64,000 nucleotides of DNA from positions 124,001 to 188,000 of the forward strand of contig CAWEHU010000016.1 of NCBI GenBank assembly GCA_963808965.1. Reading direction: 5' to 3'. A program made the translations under genes and the position numbers. Under the pieces are notes generated by a model. That model searched no databases, was not told where the DNA came from, and was given only the letters and a program-made list of their open reading frames with translations. The stretch is from CAWEHU01 sp963808965. GTDB taxonomy: Bacteria > Pseudomonadota > Alphaproteobacteria > Acetobacterales > Acetobacteraceae. Positions 19,334 to 28,014 of the stretch are shown one piece after another (position 1 is the first letter of the stretch; the number at the start of each line of letters is the position of its first letter).

Positions 19334-19417
19334 GACCGTGCTCCTCCCAACGATGAGCGGGAGCATAGGCGTCGAACCCCGGCCGGCAAGCCCGCCGATC
19401 TAGCCTGATCGCCTCGG

Positions 19418-20038
19418 CTATTGCTGCGGGTGCTGGCGCTTCCACTCTTGCGCCATGAGGTTCCACTGAGTCTGCGCCTGCTGCTGCTTCTGCTGCTGCT
19501 CCCATTGCTGAGCGCGCTGCTGTAGCACCGCCTGGTTCTGCCGCTGCTGCTGCTCCCATTGCTGGGAGCGCTGCTGAAGCACGGCCTGGTTCTGCTGCTG
19601 CTGCAACTTTTGCTGCTGGTCCCATTGCAGCGCTCGCTGCTGCACGACCGCCTGGTTCTCCCGCTGTTGCTGCTGCCATTGCAGCGCGCGCTGGCGATTC
19701 GCGGCATCGTTCTGCCAGTCGCGCTGACCGCCCTGGTTCCACCGGTCCCAATCCGGGTGAGCGCGCCGCCATTCCGGGTCACGATACCAGCCGCCATCAC
19801 CCCAAGCCGGAGCCGGAGCATAGCCGCCGACGACATAACCGCCGCTCGGAACATACCCGTACCCGGCCGTAGGCGCGTAGCCGTACCCGTACTCGGCGCC
19901 CCCGCCATAGGCGACGGCGGGCGGCGCTGCCTGATAGCCGGCGCCCGACCAGCCTTGCTGATAATCCGCGCACCCCGCGAGCATCACCGGCGCGGCTATA
20001 ACCGCCGCCCGCATCGCCAACCGCATTCTCCCGCTCAT
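19418..20038 (-). CDS. Gln-rich lipoprotein with tandem ~20-residue repeats
   Basis: 206 aa from ATG 20038 (preceded by GGGAGG). The signal ends in a lipobox, VMLAGC, so it should be lipid-anchored. Next comes a Gly/Tyr/Ala-rich segment (GGGAEYGYGYAPTAGYGYVP), then WYRDPEWRRAHPDWDRWNQG, then four to five repeats of the type QNQAVLQQRAQQWEQQQKQ. The repeats should form a long polar coiled coil or helix. The N-terminal Gly/Tyr stretch resembles YXWGG-type outer membrane lipoproteins. Low-complexity, no assigned function. Probably cell-surface, by inference. Confidence 0.72.
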   Translation of the reverse strand: MSGRMRLAMRAAVIAAPVMLAGCADYQQGWSGAGYQAAPPAVAYGGGAEYGYGYAPTAGYGYVPSGGYVVGGYAPAPAWGDGGWYRDPEWRRAHPDWDRWNQGGQRDWQNDAANRQRALQWQQQQRENQAVVQQRALQWDQQQKLQQQQNQAVLQQRSQQWEQQQRQNQAVLQQRAQQWEQQQKQQQAQTQWNLMAQEWKRQHPQQ

Positions 20039-20138
20039 CGCACCGCCTCCCGCTGCCCTCAATTGACACCAGGGCTGTGGCTGGAACGTGGCGGAGGCGC
20101 GCCGGTTGGCCTTTGAAGGATCGGGCCGGGTCAACCGG

Positions 20139-21843
20139 TCAGGCGGCCAACTCCGGCGCGAGGTCCGCATGGAAGCGGTTCCCGGCGGTCGTGGGCTTCA
20201 CGACACCCGTGCGGATCACGAAGTCGGAGAAGTGCTCGCCGGGCTCGCGCCCCCTGGCATAAGCCTCGAACAAGGGAGCCAGGGCCGCGACGATGGCCGC
20301 GTGTCCGACATCCTTGCGATAGAGCTTGTTCATCCGCGTGCCGTTGAAGGCGCCGCCGAGATACAGATTGTAGAGTCCAGGGCCGCGCCCGACCAATCCG
20401 ATCTCGGCCAGGTAAGGCCGCGCGCAGCCGTTTGGGCAACCGGTGCTGCGGATTGTGATGGCGTCGTGCGCGAGTCCGCACCGCTCCAACTCCGTCTCCA
20501 GCGCCGTGACGAGGTCGGGCAGATAGCGCTCGCTCTCGGCCAATGCCAGGCCGCAGGTCGGCAAAGCCACGCAGGCCATCGAATTGGCGCGCAATCCGCT
20601 GAGCGACACATCCAGCCCGTGCTCGGCCATCAGACGCTCGATGCCCGGCTTCTCCGCCTCGCCGATGTTCGAGATGATGAGGTTCTGGTTCGTCGTGATG
20701 ACGAAGCTGCCCTGATGCACCTCCGCGATCGCGCGCAACCCGCTCATCAGCGCCCGGCCGGGCAGGTCATGCACGCGGCCGTTCTCCACGAACAACGTGT
20801 AATGCCAGCGCCCGCGATCGTCGCGGCTCCAGCCCAGCCGGTCGCCGGACCGGTCGAGCGTGTAAGGCCGCGCGGGCTCCAGCTTGTAGCCGAGCCGGGA
20901 TTCGAGCTCGGCGACGAACTTGTCGAGACCGTAACGCTCGATCGTGTACTTCATCCGCGCATGACCGCGATCGGACCGGTCGCCCCAGTCGCGTTGGACG
21001 GTGACGATCTTCTCGCAGACATCCACGACTTGCTCGGGGCGACAGAAGCCGATCACGTCGCCGGTGCGCGGGAACGTGTCGGGCTGTCCGTGCGTCATGC
21101 CCATGCCGCCGCCGACCACCACGTCGTAGCCGGCTATCCGGCCGTCCTCGACAATGGCGATCAGGCCGATCTCGTGCGCGAACGCGTCGACATCGTTCAG
21201 CGGCGGCACCGTGATCGCGATCTTGAACTTGCGCGGCAGATAGGTGCGGCCGAGGATCGGCTCCTCATCCTCCTCGCCGCCGATGACGCGCTCCTCGTCC
21301 ACCCAGAATCTCGTGCCAGGCGCGGGTGCGCGGCAGCAGATGGCCGCTGAGCTCGCGGGCGAGCGCCAGCACCTCGGCGCGCAACGCGGGCTCATAAGCG
21401 TTCGCGCTACAGATAACGCCGCGATTCACGTCGCCGCAGGCCGCGATCGTGTCGAGCATCGCGTCGTGGATGGCCCGGATCGCCGGCTTGAGATTGCTCT
21501 TGATGATGCCGTGGAATTGGATCGTCTGTCGCGTGGTCAGCCGGATGGTCCCGTTCGCCCGCTCATGCGCGATGTCGTTGACCTTGAGCCACTGCCCGGG
21601 CGTCAGCTCGCCGCCCGGAATGCGCAGCCGGCACATGAAGATGAATGCCTTCTCCATCTTCTTTTTCGCCCGCTCGGCGCGGAGATCGCGATCGTCCTGC
21701 TGGTAGATCCCGTGGAACTTCGTGAGCTGGGTGTCGTCCTCCGGCACCGAGCCGGTGATGGCGTTGCGCAAACTGTCCGCGATGGTGCCGCGCAGGAACC
21801 GGCTATTCGCCTTCAGCGCCTCGTTGCGCGAAAGCTCGCTCAT
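20139..21843 (-). CDS. cysI: Sulfite reductase hemoprotein, beta subunit (frame break)
   Basis: Reduces sulfite to sulfide with siroheme and a [4Fe-4S] cluster; about 568 aa, as expected of CysI. N-terminus MSELSRNEALKANSRFLRGT, KFHGIYQQDDRD, FMCRLRIPGG and TIRLTTRQTIQFHGI. One extra base at about 21305 breaks the frame between RAWHEI and WVDEERV. The second half has VVVGGGMGMTHG, QNLIISNI and the cluster-binding Cys in ACVALPTCGLALAESER and TIRSTGCPNGCARPYLAEIG. Last gene of the operon cobA-cysJ-cysH-cysI; it overlaps the end of cysH by 4 bp (ATGA). Confidence 0.92.
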
Positions 21844-22547
21844 ATGCCGCCACCCCGCGCATCCACGACAGCGCTGCGGTCATGAATGCCGCACTCCGTC
21901 TTGCCGAGTCCGGCCCAGCGGCCGGCACGCTGCGGCTCGCCCGGCCGCACCGGACGGGTGCAGACCCCGCAGCCGATCGAGCGATAGCCCTGCGCCACGA
22001 GCGGATGCGGCGGCAAATCGTGCCGCTTGGCATACTCGGACAGATCCGTCTCGTCCCAGAACGCGAGCGGATTGACCTTGGTGCGGCCGTCCTGACCCAA
22101 CTCGATCAGCTCCAGCTCTTGACGCTGGCCACCCTGGAACCGCTTCCGCCCGGTGATCCAGGCCTCGAAACCCTCGAGCGCCATGTCCAGCGGCTCCACC
22201 TTCCGGTGCCAGCAGCAGAGGCTCGGATCGATCCGCCACAGCGTCCCGTCCGGGTCCACCTCGCGAAGCGCCGCCGGATCGGGACGCACCGAGCGCACGT
22301 CGGTCAGCCCAAGCCGGCCGACCAGCGTGTCGCGATAGCGGAGCGTCTCCGCGAACAGCTTGCCGGTGTCGAGAAACACGACCGGCACCGACCGGTCCAC
22401 GCCGGCGACGAGATGGAGCAGGACCGCGCTCTCCGCCCCGAACGAGGAGACGACCGCGATCTTGCCGGGAAACACGCGATGCACCACCGCGCTCAGCAGC
22501 GTTTCGGTGCTCCAGCCCTCTTCGAGAGCCGTACGGTTCAGTTGCAT
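21840..22547 (-). CDS. cysH: Assimilatory APS/PAPS reductase
   Basis: 235 aa from ATG 22547, which overlaps the cysJ stop by 1 bp (TGATG). Upstream in-frame extension only shadows cysJ. Motifs: IAVVSSFGAESAVLLHLVAG (PP-loop), VVFLDTGKLFAETLRYRD, the cluster Cys pair SLCCWHRKVEPL, RRFQGGQR-like KRFQGGQRQELELIELG, KVNPLAFW and GCGVCTRPVRPGEPQRAGRW, then the catalytic KTECGIH. The CC...CGVC set indicates the [4Fe-4S] form that normally prefers adenylyl sulfate. It delivers sulfite to CysJI encoded on either side. Confidence 0.93.
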   Translation of the reverse strand: MQLNRTALEEGWSTETLLSAVVHRVFPGKIAVVSSFGAESAVLLHLVAGVDRSVPVVFLDTGKLFAETLRYRDTLVGRLGLTDVRSVRPDPAALREVDPDGTLWRIDPSLCCWHRKVEPLDMALEGFEAWITGRKRFQGGQRQELELIELGQDGRTKVNPLAFWDETDLSEYAKRHDLPPHPLVAQGYRSIGCGVCTRPVRPGEPQRAGRWAGLGKTECGIHDRSAVVDARGGGI

Positions 22548-24310
22548 CAGTAGACGTCTTTCAGGTAGCGCCCGGACTTCTGCAATCCGCGCAGATACTC
22601 GGCGGCGGCCTCTTCGGTGCGGCCGGATTCCGCGGCGATGACGCGCAGGAGCGTGCCATGCACGTCCTTCGCCATCGCCTTGGCGTCGCCGCACACATAG
22701 ACGGCCGCGCCCTCTTCGAGCCACGCGAACAGCTCGCGCCGCGCCTCCCACATCCGGTGCTGGACGTAGATCTTCTCCCGCTGGTCGCGCGAGAAGGCGA
22801 GATCGACGCGCGATAGCAGACCGGCCTTCGCCCAGTCCTGCCATTCGAGCTGATAGAGAAAGTCGTGCGTGAAGTTACGCGCGCCGAAGAACAGCCAGTT
22901 CCGGCCCGTGGCGCCGGCCGCCTCTCGCTCCTGGAGGAAGCCGCGGAACGGCGCGACGCCGGTGCCGGGGCCGATCATGATGACCGACTGGCCGGGATCC
23001 GCCGGCAGGCGGAAATGCGTGTTCGGCTTCAAGTAGACCTTGAGTTGCTGGCCCGCCTTGCGCCGCTCGGCGATTTCCGCCGAGGCGACGCCCTTGCGCA
23101 CGCGCCCGTGGCTCTCCCACCGCACCGCGCCGATCAGCAGGTGCGCTTCCTCGCCGACGGCGGCACGGCTCGACGCGACGGAGTAGAGCCGCGGCTGCAA
23201 CGGACGCAGCAGCCCGGTGAGCTGATCGGCCGAAAGCCGGTGCGGCGCCGCGTCCAGCAGGTCCACAAGTTGCCGGTCGCGCATGAACTCGGCCGCCTGC
23301 GCCGGATCCTGCACGAGCGCGCCAAGCTTCGTCTCGCCGGTCAGCGCGGCGTAGTTCGTGATCTGATCGCGCGTGAGCGTCGTGAGGTCGAACCGCTCCG
23401 ACAATGCCTCGCGCAGCGCGGCGTCATCGGCCAGCCCGGCGCGCGTCAGGACATCATCGACCAGCGCCGGATCATTGGTCGGCACGAAGCCAAGCGCGTC
23501 GCCCGGCTCGTAGGCGATGCCCGACCCCTCGAGCGAGAGCTCCAGGTGGTAAGTCTCTGTGCTCGAACGGCTGCCGTTGAGGTTGATGATCTCGTTGATC
23601 TCGGCCTCGAACGGGCGCGTGCGGCTGTGCGCCTCCTCCTCGCTCGCGGCGGGACGCGCGAAATCGACATGGATGACGGCGGCACCCGCGTCCGGTTCCA
23701 GCTTGCGCAGGCTCGCGTCGATCCACTTCTTCGCCGGCGTTTCGTAATCGACGTCGCAATCCACGCGCGGGGCGATGCGCTGGCCCCCAAGCTCCGCCAG
23801 CCGCTCGTCGAACCGCTTGCCGGTCTCGCAGAAATTCGCGTACGCCCGGTCGCCCAGCGCCAGCACCGCGAAACGCACATCCGCGAAGCGGGGGGCCGCA
23901 TCGGACATCAGCGCGGCGTAGAACGCCTCGGCCCGCTGCGGCGGGTCGCCCTCGCCCCAGGTGCTGGCGATCACCAGCAAATTGCCGGCCCGCGCCACCT
24001 GCTCGGGAGTCGCGTCCGCCATGTCGAGCGTCTTGGCGGCGAACCCCATCCGCTGCGCCGCCTTGCGCGCCGCCCCGGCCAGCGACTCGGAATTCCCCGA
24101 CTCGGTCGCGTAGAGAATCGTCAGCGGCGCCTTGGCAGCGGGCGGGGCCGCGGGAGCCGCGCGCGTTTCCGTCGCCGCCTGAAACCCGGCAATGTAGCCA
24201 CTCAGCCATTGCCGCTGCTCGGCCGTGCTTCCGGCCACGAGCCGCTTGATCTGCGCGAGCTGGTCCTCGGCGAACGGGGCCGCTCCGAGCGCGGCGGACG
24301 AGATGGGCAT
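22547..24310 (-). CDS. cysJ: Sulfite reductase flavoprotein, alpha subunit
   Basis: 587 aa, full length. Flavodoxin domain (residues about 65-200): LTILYATESGNSESLAGAAR, LLVIASTWGEGDPPQRAE, VLALGDRAYANFC. FAD-binding region: RLYSVASS. NADPH-binding region: SVIMIGPGTGVAPFRGFLQE, LFFGARNFTHDFLYQLEWQD, VDLAFSRDQREKIYVQHRM, VYVCGDAKAMAKDVHGTL; C-terminus SGRYLKDVY. It passes electrons from NADPH to CysI. ATG 24310 follows AAGGAG; the gap from cobA is about 12 bp. Confidence 0.95.
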   Translation of the reverse strand: MPISSAALGAAPFAEDQLAQIKRLVAGSTAEQRQWLSGYIAGFQAATETRAAPAAPPAAKAPLTILYATESGNSESLAGAARKAAQRMGFAAKTLDMADATPEQVARAGNLLVIASTWGEGDPPQRAEAFYAALMSDAAPRFADVRFAVLALGDRAYANFCETGKRFDERLAELGGQRIAPRVDCDVDYETPAKKWIDASLRKLEPDAGAAVIHVDFARPAASEEEAHSRTRPFEAEINEIINLNGSRSSTETYHLELSLEGSGIAYEPGDALGFVPTNDPALVDDVLTRAGLADDAALREALSERFDLTTLTRDQITNYAALTGETKLGALVQDPAQAAEFMRDRQLVDLLDAAPHRLSADQLTGLLRPLQPRLYSVASSRAAVGEEAHLLIGAVRWESHGRVRKGVASAEIAERRKAGQQLKVYLKPNTHFRLPADPGQSVIMIGPGTGVAPFRGFLQEREAAGATGRNWLFFGARNFTHDFLYQLEWQDWAKAGLLSRVDLAFSRDQREKIYVQHRMWEARRELFAWLEEGAAVYVCGDAKAMAKDVHGTLLRVIAAESGRTEEAAAEYLRGLQKSGRYLKDVY

Positions 24311-24322
24311 CGCGGTTCTCCT

Positions 24323-25174
24323 TCAGGCGGTGGCCGCGCGAGCGCGCGGGTCGTGAGCGGCGGCGGTCATCGGTTCGGTCTCCTGCCAGCGCGCGAGCAG
24401 CGCCCGCAGCCCAAGCACCGGGCCGACCACGATCAGCGTCGGCGACCGGCGCGGCAGCGTGTCCGCGACCGCGGCGGCGGTCCCAAGCGTCGCGAGATGG
24501 ACGCGCTGACGGGGGGTGGTTGCATCGGCGACGAAGGCCACCGCCTCGTCGGGGGGCCGTCCCGCTTCGATCAGGCCGGCCGCGATCGGCCCGGCCTGCC
24601 GCAGCGCCATGTAGAACACGAGCACATCCGCGCCGCGCGCCAGCGCTCCCAGATCAAGATCGGCGGGAAGCGCCCCGTGCGAATCGTGCCCGGTCGCGAA
24701 AGCCGACGCTGCGCCCCAAGGTGCGGTGCGTGAGCGGAATCCCGGCGCTCGCGGTGCCCCCGAGGCCGGCGCTGATTCCCGGCACGATGCGGAACGGCAC
24801 TCCGGCAGCCGCGAGCGCCAGCGCCTCTTCGCCACCGCGCCCGAACACCAGCGGGTCGCCGCCTTTGAGGCGGACCACCCGCAAGCCCTCGCGCGCCAGC
24901 GCGATCAGGCGCTCGTTGATGCGGAGCTGATGCGTGCGCGCTCCGCCCGCCCGCTTGCCGACGGACTCGAGCCGCGACGTCGCGACGAGCTCCAGGATGT
25001 CCGGCGCGACGAGCGAATCGTGCAGCACGACATCGGCGACCGAGAGCGCGTGCGCCGCGTGCAGGGTGAGCAGGCCCGGATCCCCGGACCGGCCCCGACC
25101 AGCCAGACCGAGCCGGGCGCGAAGAGGGGGGCGGCCAACCGTTCCGCTGCGCGCGCAAGGGCCGGACGGCTCAC
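24323..25174 (-). CDS. cobA: Uroporphyrinogen-III C-methyltransferase (two compensating frame breaks)
   Basis: SAM-dependent methylation of uroporphyrinogen III to precorrin-2, first step of siroheme for CysI. GTG 25174 overlaps the upstream stop (GTGA). GSVWLVGAGPG is followed by a missing G in a G run (about 25082), then GDPGLLTLHAAHALSVADVV, VGKRAGGARTHQ, VRLKGGDPLVFGRGGEE, VPFRIVPGISAGLGGTASAG and IPLTHR. An extra T near 24699 restores the frame at FATGHDSHGALPADLDLG, ending with VFYMALRQA and LIVVGPVLGLR. Net length 852 bp is a multiple of 3. About 284 aa, normal for SUMT. Confidence 0.88.
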
Positions 25175-25731
25175 GAAAGCCAGCCTGCGGCGTCGATTGC
25201 CGCATTCGTGCGTTCGCCGAGTTCGGCGAGCGACCGGCCCTCTTGGCGCCAGCGGTCCCGCAAGGCGCCAATCTCGGCCAGACGGTCGGCCCATTCGGCG
25301 CCGAACTCGTCTGCGAGCCGGCCCCGGATGCGCGCGGCCAAGCCTGGGCTGCGCCCCCCGGTCGAAACAGTCAGCAGCAAATCCCCCCGGCGGATTTCGG
25401 CCACGCTGTGAAAGTCGCAGAGCGGGGTGACGTCCTCCACGTTGACCAGCACGCGCCGCGCCCGCGCGGCCTCCGCGAGAGCGGCAGCCTCGTCCTCCGG
25501 CAGCCCCACGACCCACAGCACGGCAAGACCGGCCAGATCGGCGGCGTCCGGGAGCCGGGCGCGCAGGTTCTGACCGGCTTCCGCCGCGAAATCAGGTGCC
25601 GCCGCGTCGCAGAACAGCAGGGCCGACCCGGCGCCCCCAGCCCGCAAGGCGCGAAACCGCTGGAGCGCCTTCGGCCCGCGTCCCGCCACGGCCATCGCGA
25701 GGCGGGTTGGGTCGAGAGCAACGGGGATCAC
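25171..25731 (-). CDS. Precorrin-2 dehydrogenase/ferrochelatase domain (CysG N-part)
   Basis: 186 aa. Corresponds to the N-terminal part of CysG (Met8-like): oxidises precorrin-2 with NAD and may insert Fe2+ to give siroheme. Seen: a Rossmann start AMAVAGRGPKALQRFRALRA, AVLWVVGLPEDEAAALAEAA, VLVNVEDVTPLCDFHSVAEI, RRGDLLLTVSTGGRSPGLAA, RIRGRLADEFG. The run NVED.TPLCDF..VAEIRRG..L.VSTGG.SP is diagnostic. GTG start at 25731 follows GGAG. It is translationally coupled to cobA by a GTGA overlap, so the activities fused in enteric CysG are encoded by two adjacent genes. Confidence 0.88.
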   Translation of the reverse strand: MIPVALDPTRLAMAVAGRGPKALQRFRALRAGGAGSALLFCDAAAPDFAAEAGQNLRARLPDAADLAGLAVLWVVGLPEDEAAALAEAARARRVLVNVEDVTPLCDFHSVAEIRRGDLLLTVSTGGRSPGLAARIRGRLADEFGAEWADRLAEIGALRDRWRQEGRSLAELGERTNAAIDAAGWLS

Positions 25732-25979
25732 GGCGTGCTCCGCCCGACCGGCTCGGCCGTGCCAGCGCGCCGGAGGAAGGTTGCAATGTGGCTAACGCTC
25801 GACACGAGGCTTGCGCACGCTCCAGGGTGACGGGGGCAGGCCCAAAGTGAGCCGGGCCTGGAGCTGTTAGAGAATGATTATCTCCCGAAACGCAAGGTGG
25901 GCCGGGTGAAAAAGAAACTTATTCTACTGGCTGCCGTTATTCTTAATAGAGTTGCTGGATCGCCCGATCATGGTGGAGT

Positions 25980-26585
25980 TTTGTCGCCAGCGTTTTTGGG
26001 CTGACTGCTCAGCGAGCGGTGCCTCCTCCCCGTTCATCCCCGCCAAAACCCGAGCTCCAGTACGATGCAGGCCACGAAACGTCGCCTGGAGTCCGGAACC
26101 GCGCCTGGCGCTTGGGCAGCTGGATCCCCGCCTTCGCGGGAATGAGCGGAAGGGAGGCGGGGATGAGCGGAAGGGAGGCGGGGATGAGCGGAAGGGAGGC
26201 GGGGATGAGCGGAAAGGGGAGAGAGATGACCAAATTCCCCGTTCATCCCCGCGAAAAGCGGGGATCCAGCACGATGCAGGCCACGAAACGTCGCTGGTCC
26301 GGAATCGCGCCTGGCGCTTGGGCAGCTGGATCCCCGCCTTCGCGGGGATGAGCGGAAGAGAGCGGGAATGAGCGGAAGGGAGGCGGGGATGAGCGGAAAC
26401 GGGGAGAGAGATGACCAAATCCCCCGTTCATCCCCGCGAAAGCGGGGATCCAGCACGATGCAGGCCACGAAACGTCGCTGGTCCGGGATCGCGCCTGGCG
26501 CTTGGGCAGCTGGATCCCCGCCTTCGCGGGGATGAGCGGAAGAGAGCGGGAATGAGCGGAAAGAGAGAAAGAGAGATGGCGCGAC
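25980..26585. repeat. Three tandem ~190-bp repeat units with nested 20-bp repeats
   Basis: Units at about 26030-26235, 26240-26420 and 26424-26580. Each has a left palindrome CCCCGCGAAAGCGGGG followed by ATCCAG, then CACGATGCAGGCCACGAAAC, GTCGC.TGG.GTCCGG, CGCGCCTGGCGCTTGGGCAG, a right CTGGATCCCCGCCTTCGCGG and GGATGAGCGGAA. Unit 1 then carries three copies of a GGAAGGGAGGCGGGGATGAG-type 21-bp repeat (about 26147-26215); units 2 and 3 carry fewer. Units 1 and 2 are each followed by GAGAGAGATGACCAAAT; unit 3 has a diverged GAGAGATGGCGC instead. The block starts with TTTTGGGCTGACTG, the same word as the repeats at 17240. Non-coding. Confidence 0.82.
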
Positions 26586-26721
26586 AATGGTCCCAGACGC
26601 CCTGAAACCGAGCAAGGTCTCCGATCACCCGATTGGGATGATGCGTCGCGCTGATTTCAGCCCAACCGAAGGAGCGTAGGGCTTCGCGCGGAGTTTGGGC
26701 GCACTCTAAAGACCTCGCCGC

Positions 26722-28014
26722 ATGACCGACGCTCATCCCGAACTCGAACAAGGCACCGATCCGGACGCCCCGGCCCGGCGCGCGCTGGCACGCCACAAAG
26801 CCGCGGCGACAGGGCTTCTGGTCCTCATGGGCGTGCTAACGCTCGGCTCGTACGCCCTGCCGGAAGGCTGGTTCGCGGATCTGTTGCAGGCCTCCGCCAA
26901 AGCCGGCTTTGTGGGCGGCATCGCGGACTGGTTCGCGGTGACGGCCCTGTTCCGGCACCCGCTCGGCTTGCCAATTCCGCACACGGCGATCATTCCCCGG
27001 CAGAAAGAGCGGCTGGGGCAGGCCCTCGGCCGGTTCGTGGCCCGGCACGTCTTTACCGAGGACGAGGTGGCCCGGATCCTCGGCCGGCTGGATCTCGCGG
27101 GCATCTTGCACCGCTTCCTCGCGGATCCCGCATCCAACCGGCCAGCGGCCGAGGGGTTGGCCGGGATGATTCCGCGGCTGCTCGCAGGCGTCGAGGACGG
27201 GCGAGCCCGGCGGCTGATGTCGCGCATTGTCCCGCGTCTGCTCGGTGGACCCATGGCCGGGAGCGTCGTCGCACGCGCGCTGCGCGGCATGGTGGAAGGG
27301 GGCCGGCACCAGGAGGTGTTCGGGTTCATTCTCGCCCAGTTCAAAACCCTGCTCGCGAGCCAGGAGGCAACCCTGCGCGCCGTGATCGAGGAGCGGGTGC
27401 GGGAGCAGGGCGGCCGGCTTGTCGGCTGGGCGCTCGGGGCCTCCATCGCGCGCCGTGTGCTAAGCGCGGTGAACGCCGAGCTGGACAAGATGAGCCCGGA
27501 CGGCTCCGAGCTGCGCGCGGCGTTCGACGAGTGGGTCAAGCGCGAGATCGTCCGCATGGAGGAGGACCCGGCCCGCGCCGCCGAGATCGGGCGCGCGATC
27601 CGGCAAGTCGTGGCGCACGAGACCGTGCAGGTCTGGGTGTGGGACATCTGGGTCCGGTTGCGTGCGGTGATCGAAGCAGACGCCGCGCGGCCGGACGGCC
27701 GCACCGTCGCTTATCTCGAAGGCGCGCTGGCCAATCTCGGTTGGATGCTGGAGAGCGATCCGCAAACGCGCGCCCGCGTGCAGCGTGGCGCGGAGGCGAT
27801 CATCGCCCGTCTGCTGCCTGCCGCGCAGGCCTATCTTTCCGATTTCATCGCCCACGTCATCGCCGGCTGGGACACGGAGACCATCACGGACCGGCTCGAA
27901 TTGCGCGTCGGCAAGGATCTGCAATTCGTTCGGGTGAACGGGACCCTGGTGGGTTTCCTGGTCGGCGGGGTTGTCTACGCCGTGCTGCGGGCGACATTCG
28001 GATTCAGTTTTTGA
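26722..28014 (+). CDS. DUF445 family membrane protein (YjiN-like)
   Basis: 430 aa. An N-terminal membrane helix (AATGLLVLMGVLTLGSYALP) is followed by the DUF445 hallmark AGFVGGIADWFAVTALFRHP, LGLPIPHTAIIPRQKERLGQ, ALGRFVARHVF. A long helical middle follows, then a C-terminal LVGFLVGGVVYAVLRATFGF membrane helix. Function unknown; YjiN homologues are inner-membrane proteins. It overlaps the next gene by 1 bp (TGATG), so they are coupled. Preceded by about 130 bp free of repeats; no clear ribosome-binding site. Confidence 0.88.
   Translation: MTDAHPELEQGTDPDAPARRALARHKAAATGLLVLMGVLTLGSYALPEGWFADLLQASAKAGFVGGIADWFAVTALFRHPLGLPIPHTAIIPRQKERLGQALGRFVARHVFTEDEVARILGRLDLAGILHRFLADPASNRPAAEGLAGMIPRLLAGVEDGRARRLMSRIVPRLLGGPMAGSVVARALRGMVEGGRHQEVFGFILAQFKTLLASQEATLRAVIEERVREQGGRLVGWALGASIARRVLSAVNAELDKMSPDGSELRAAFDEWVKREIVRMEEDPARAAEIGRAIRQVVAHETVQVWVWDIWVRLRAVIEADAARPDGRTVAYLEGALANLGWMLESDPQTRARVQRGAEAIIARLLPAAQAYLSDFIAHVIAGWDTETITDRLELRVGKDLQFVRVNGTLVGFLVGGVVYAVLRATFGFSF

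Noticed and set aside
22865..24733. 622-codon plus-strand frame
   Set aside because: Antisense to cysJ and cobA, with shadow-like Arg/Gly/Ala composition and no domain.
25870..25884. GAGAATGATTATCTC, Fur-box-like word upstream of the siroheme/cys operon
   Set aside because: Only 4-bp arms match, and it is about 140 bp from the start codon; too weak to call an operator.
25980..26585. Possible CRISPR array
   Set aside because: Unit length is about 190 bp and nothing like short repeats with unique spacers; no cas genes nearby.
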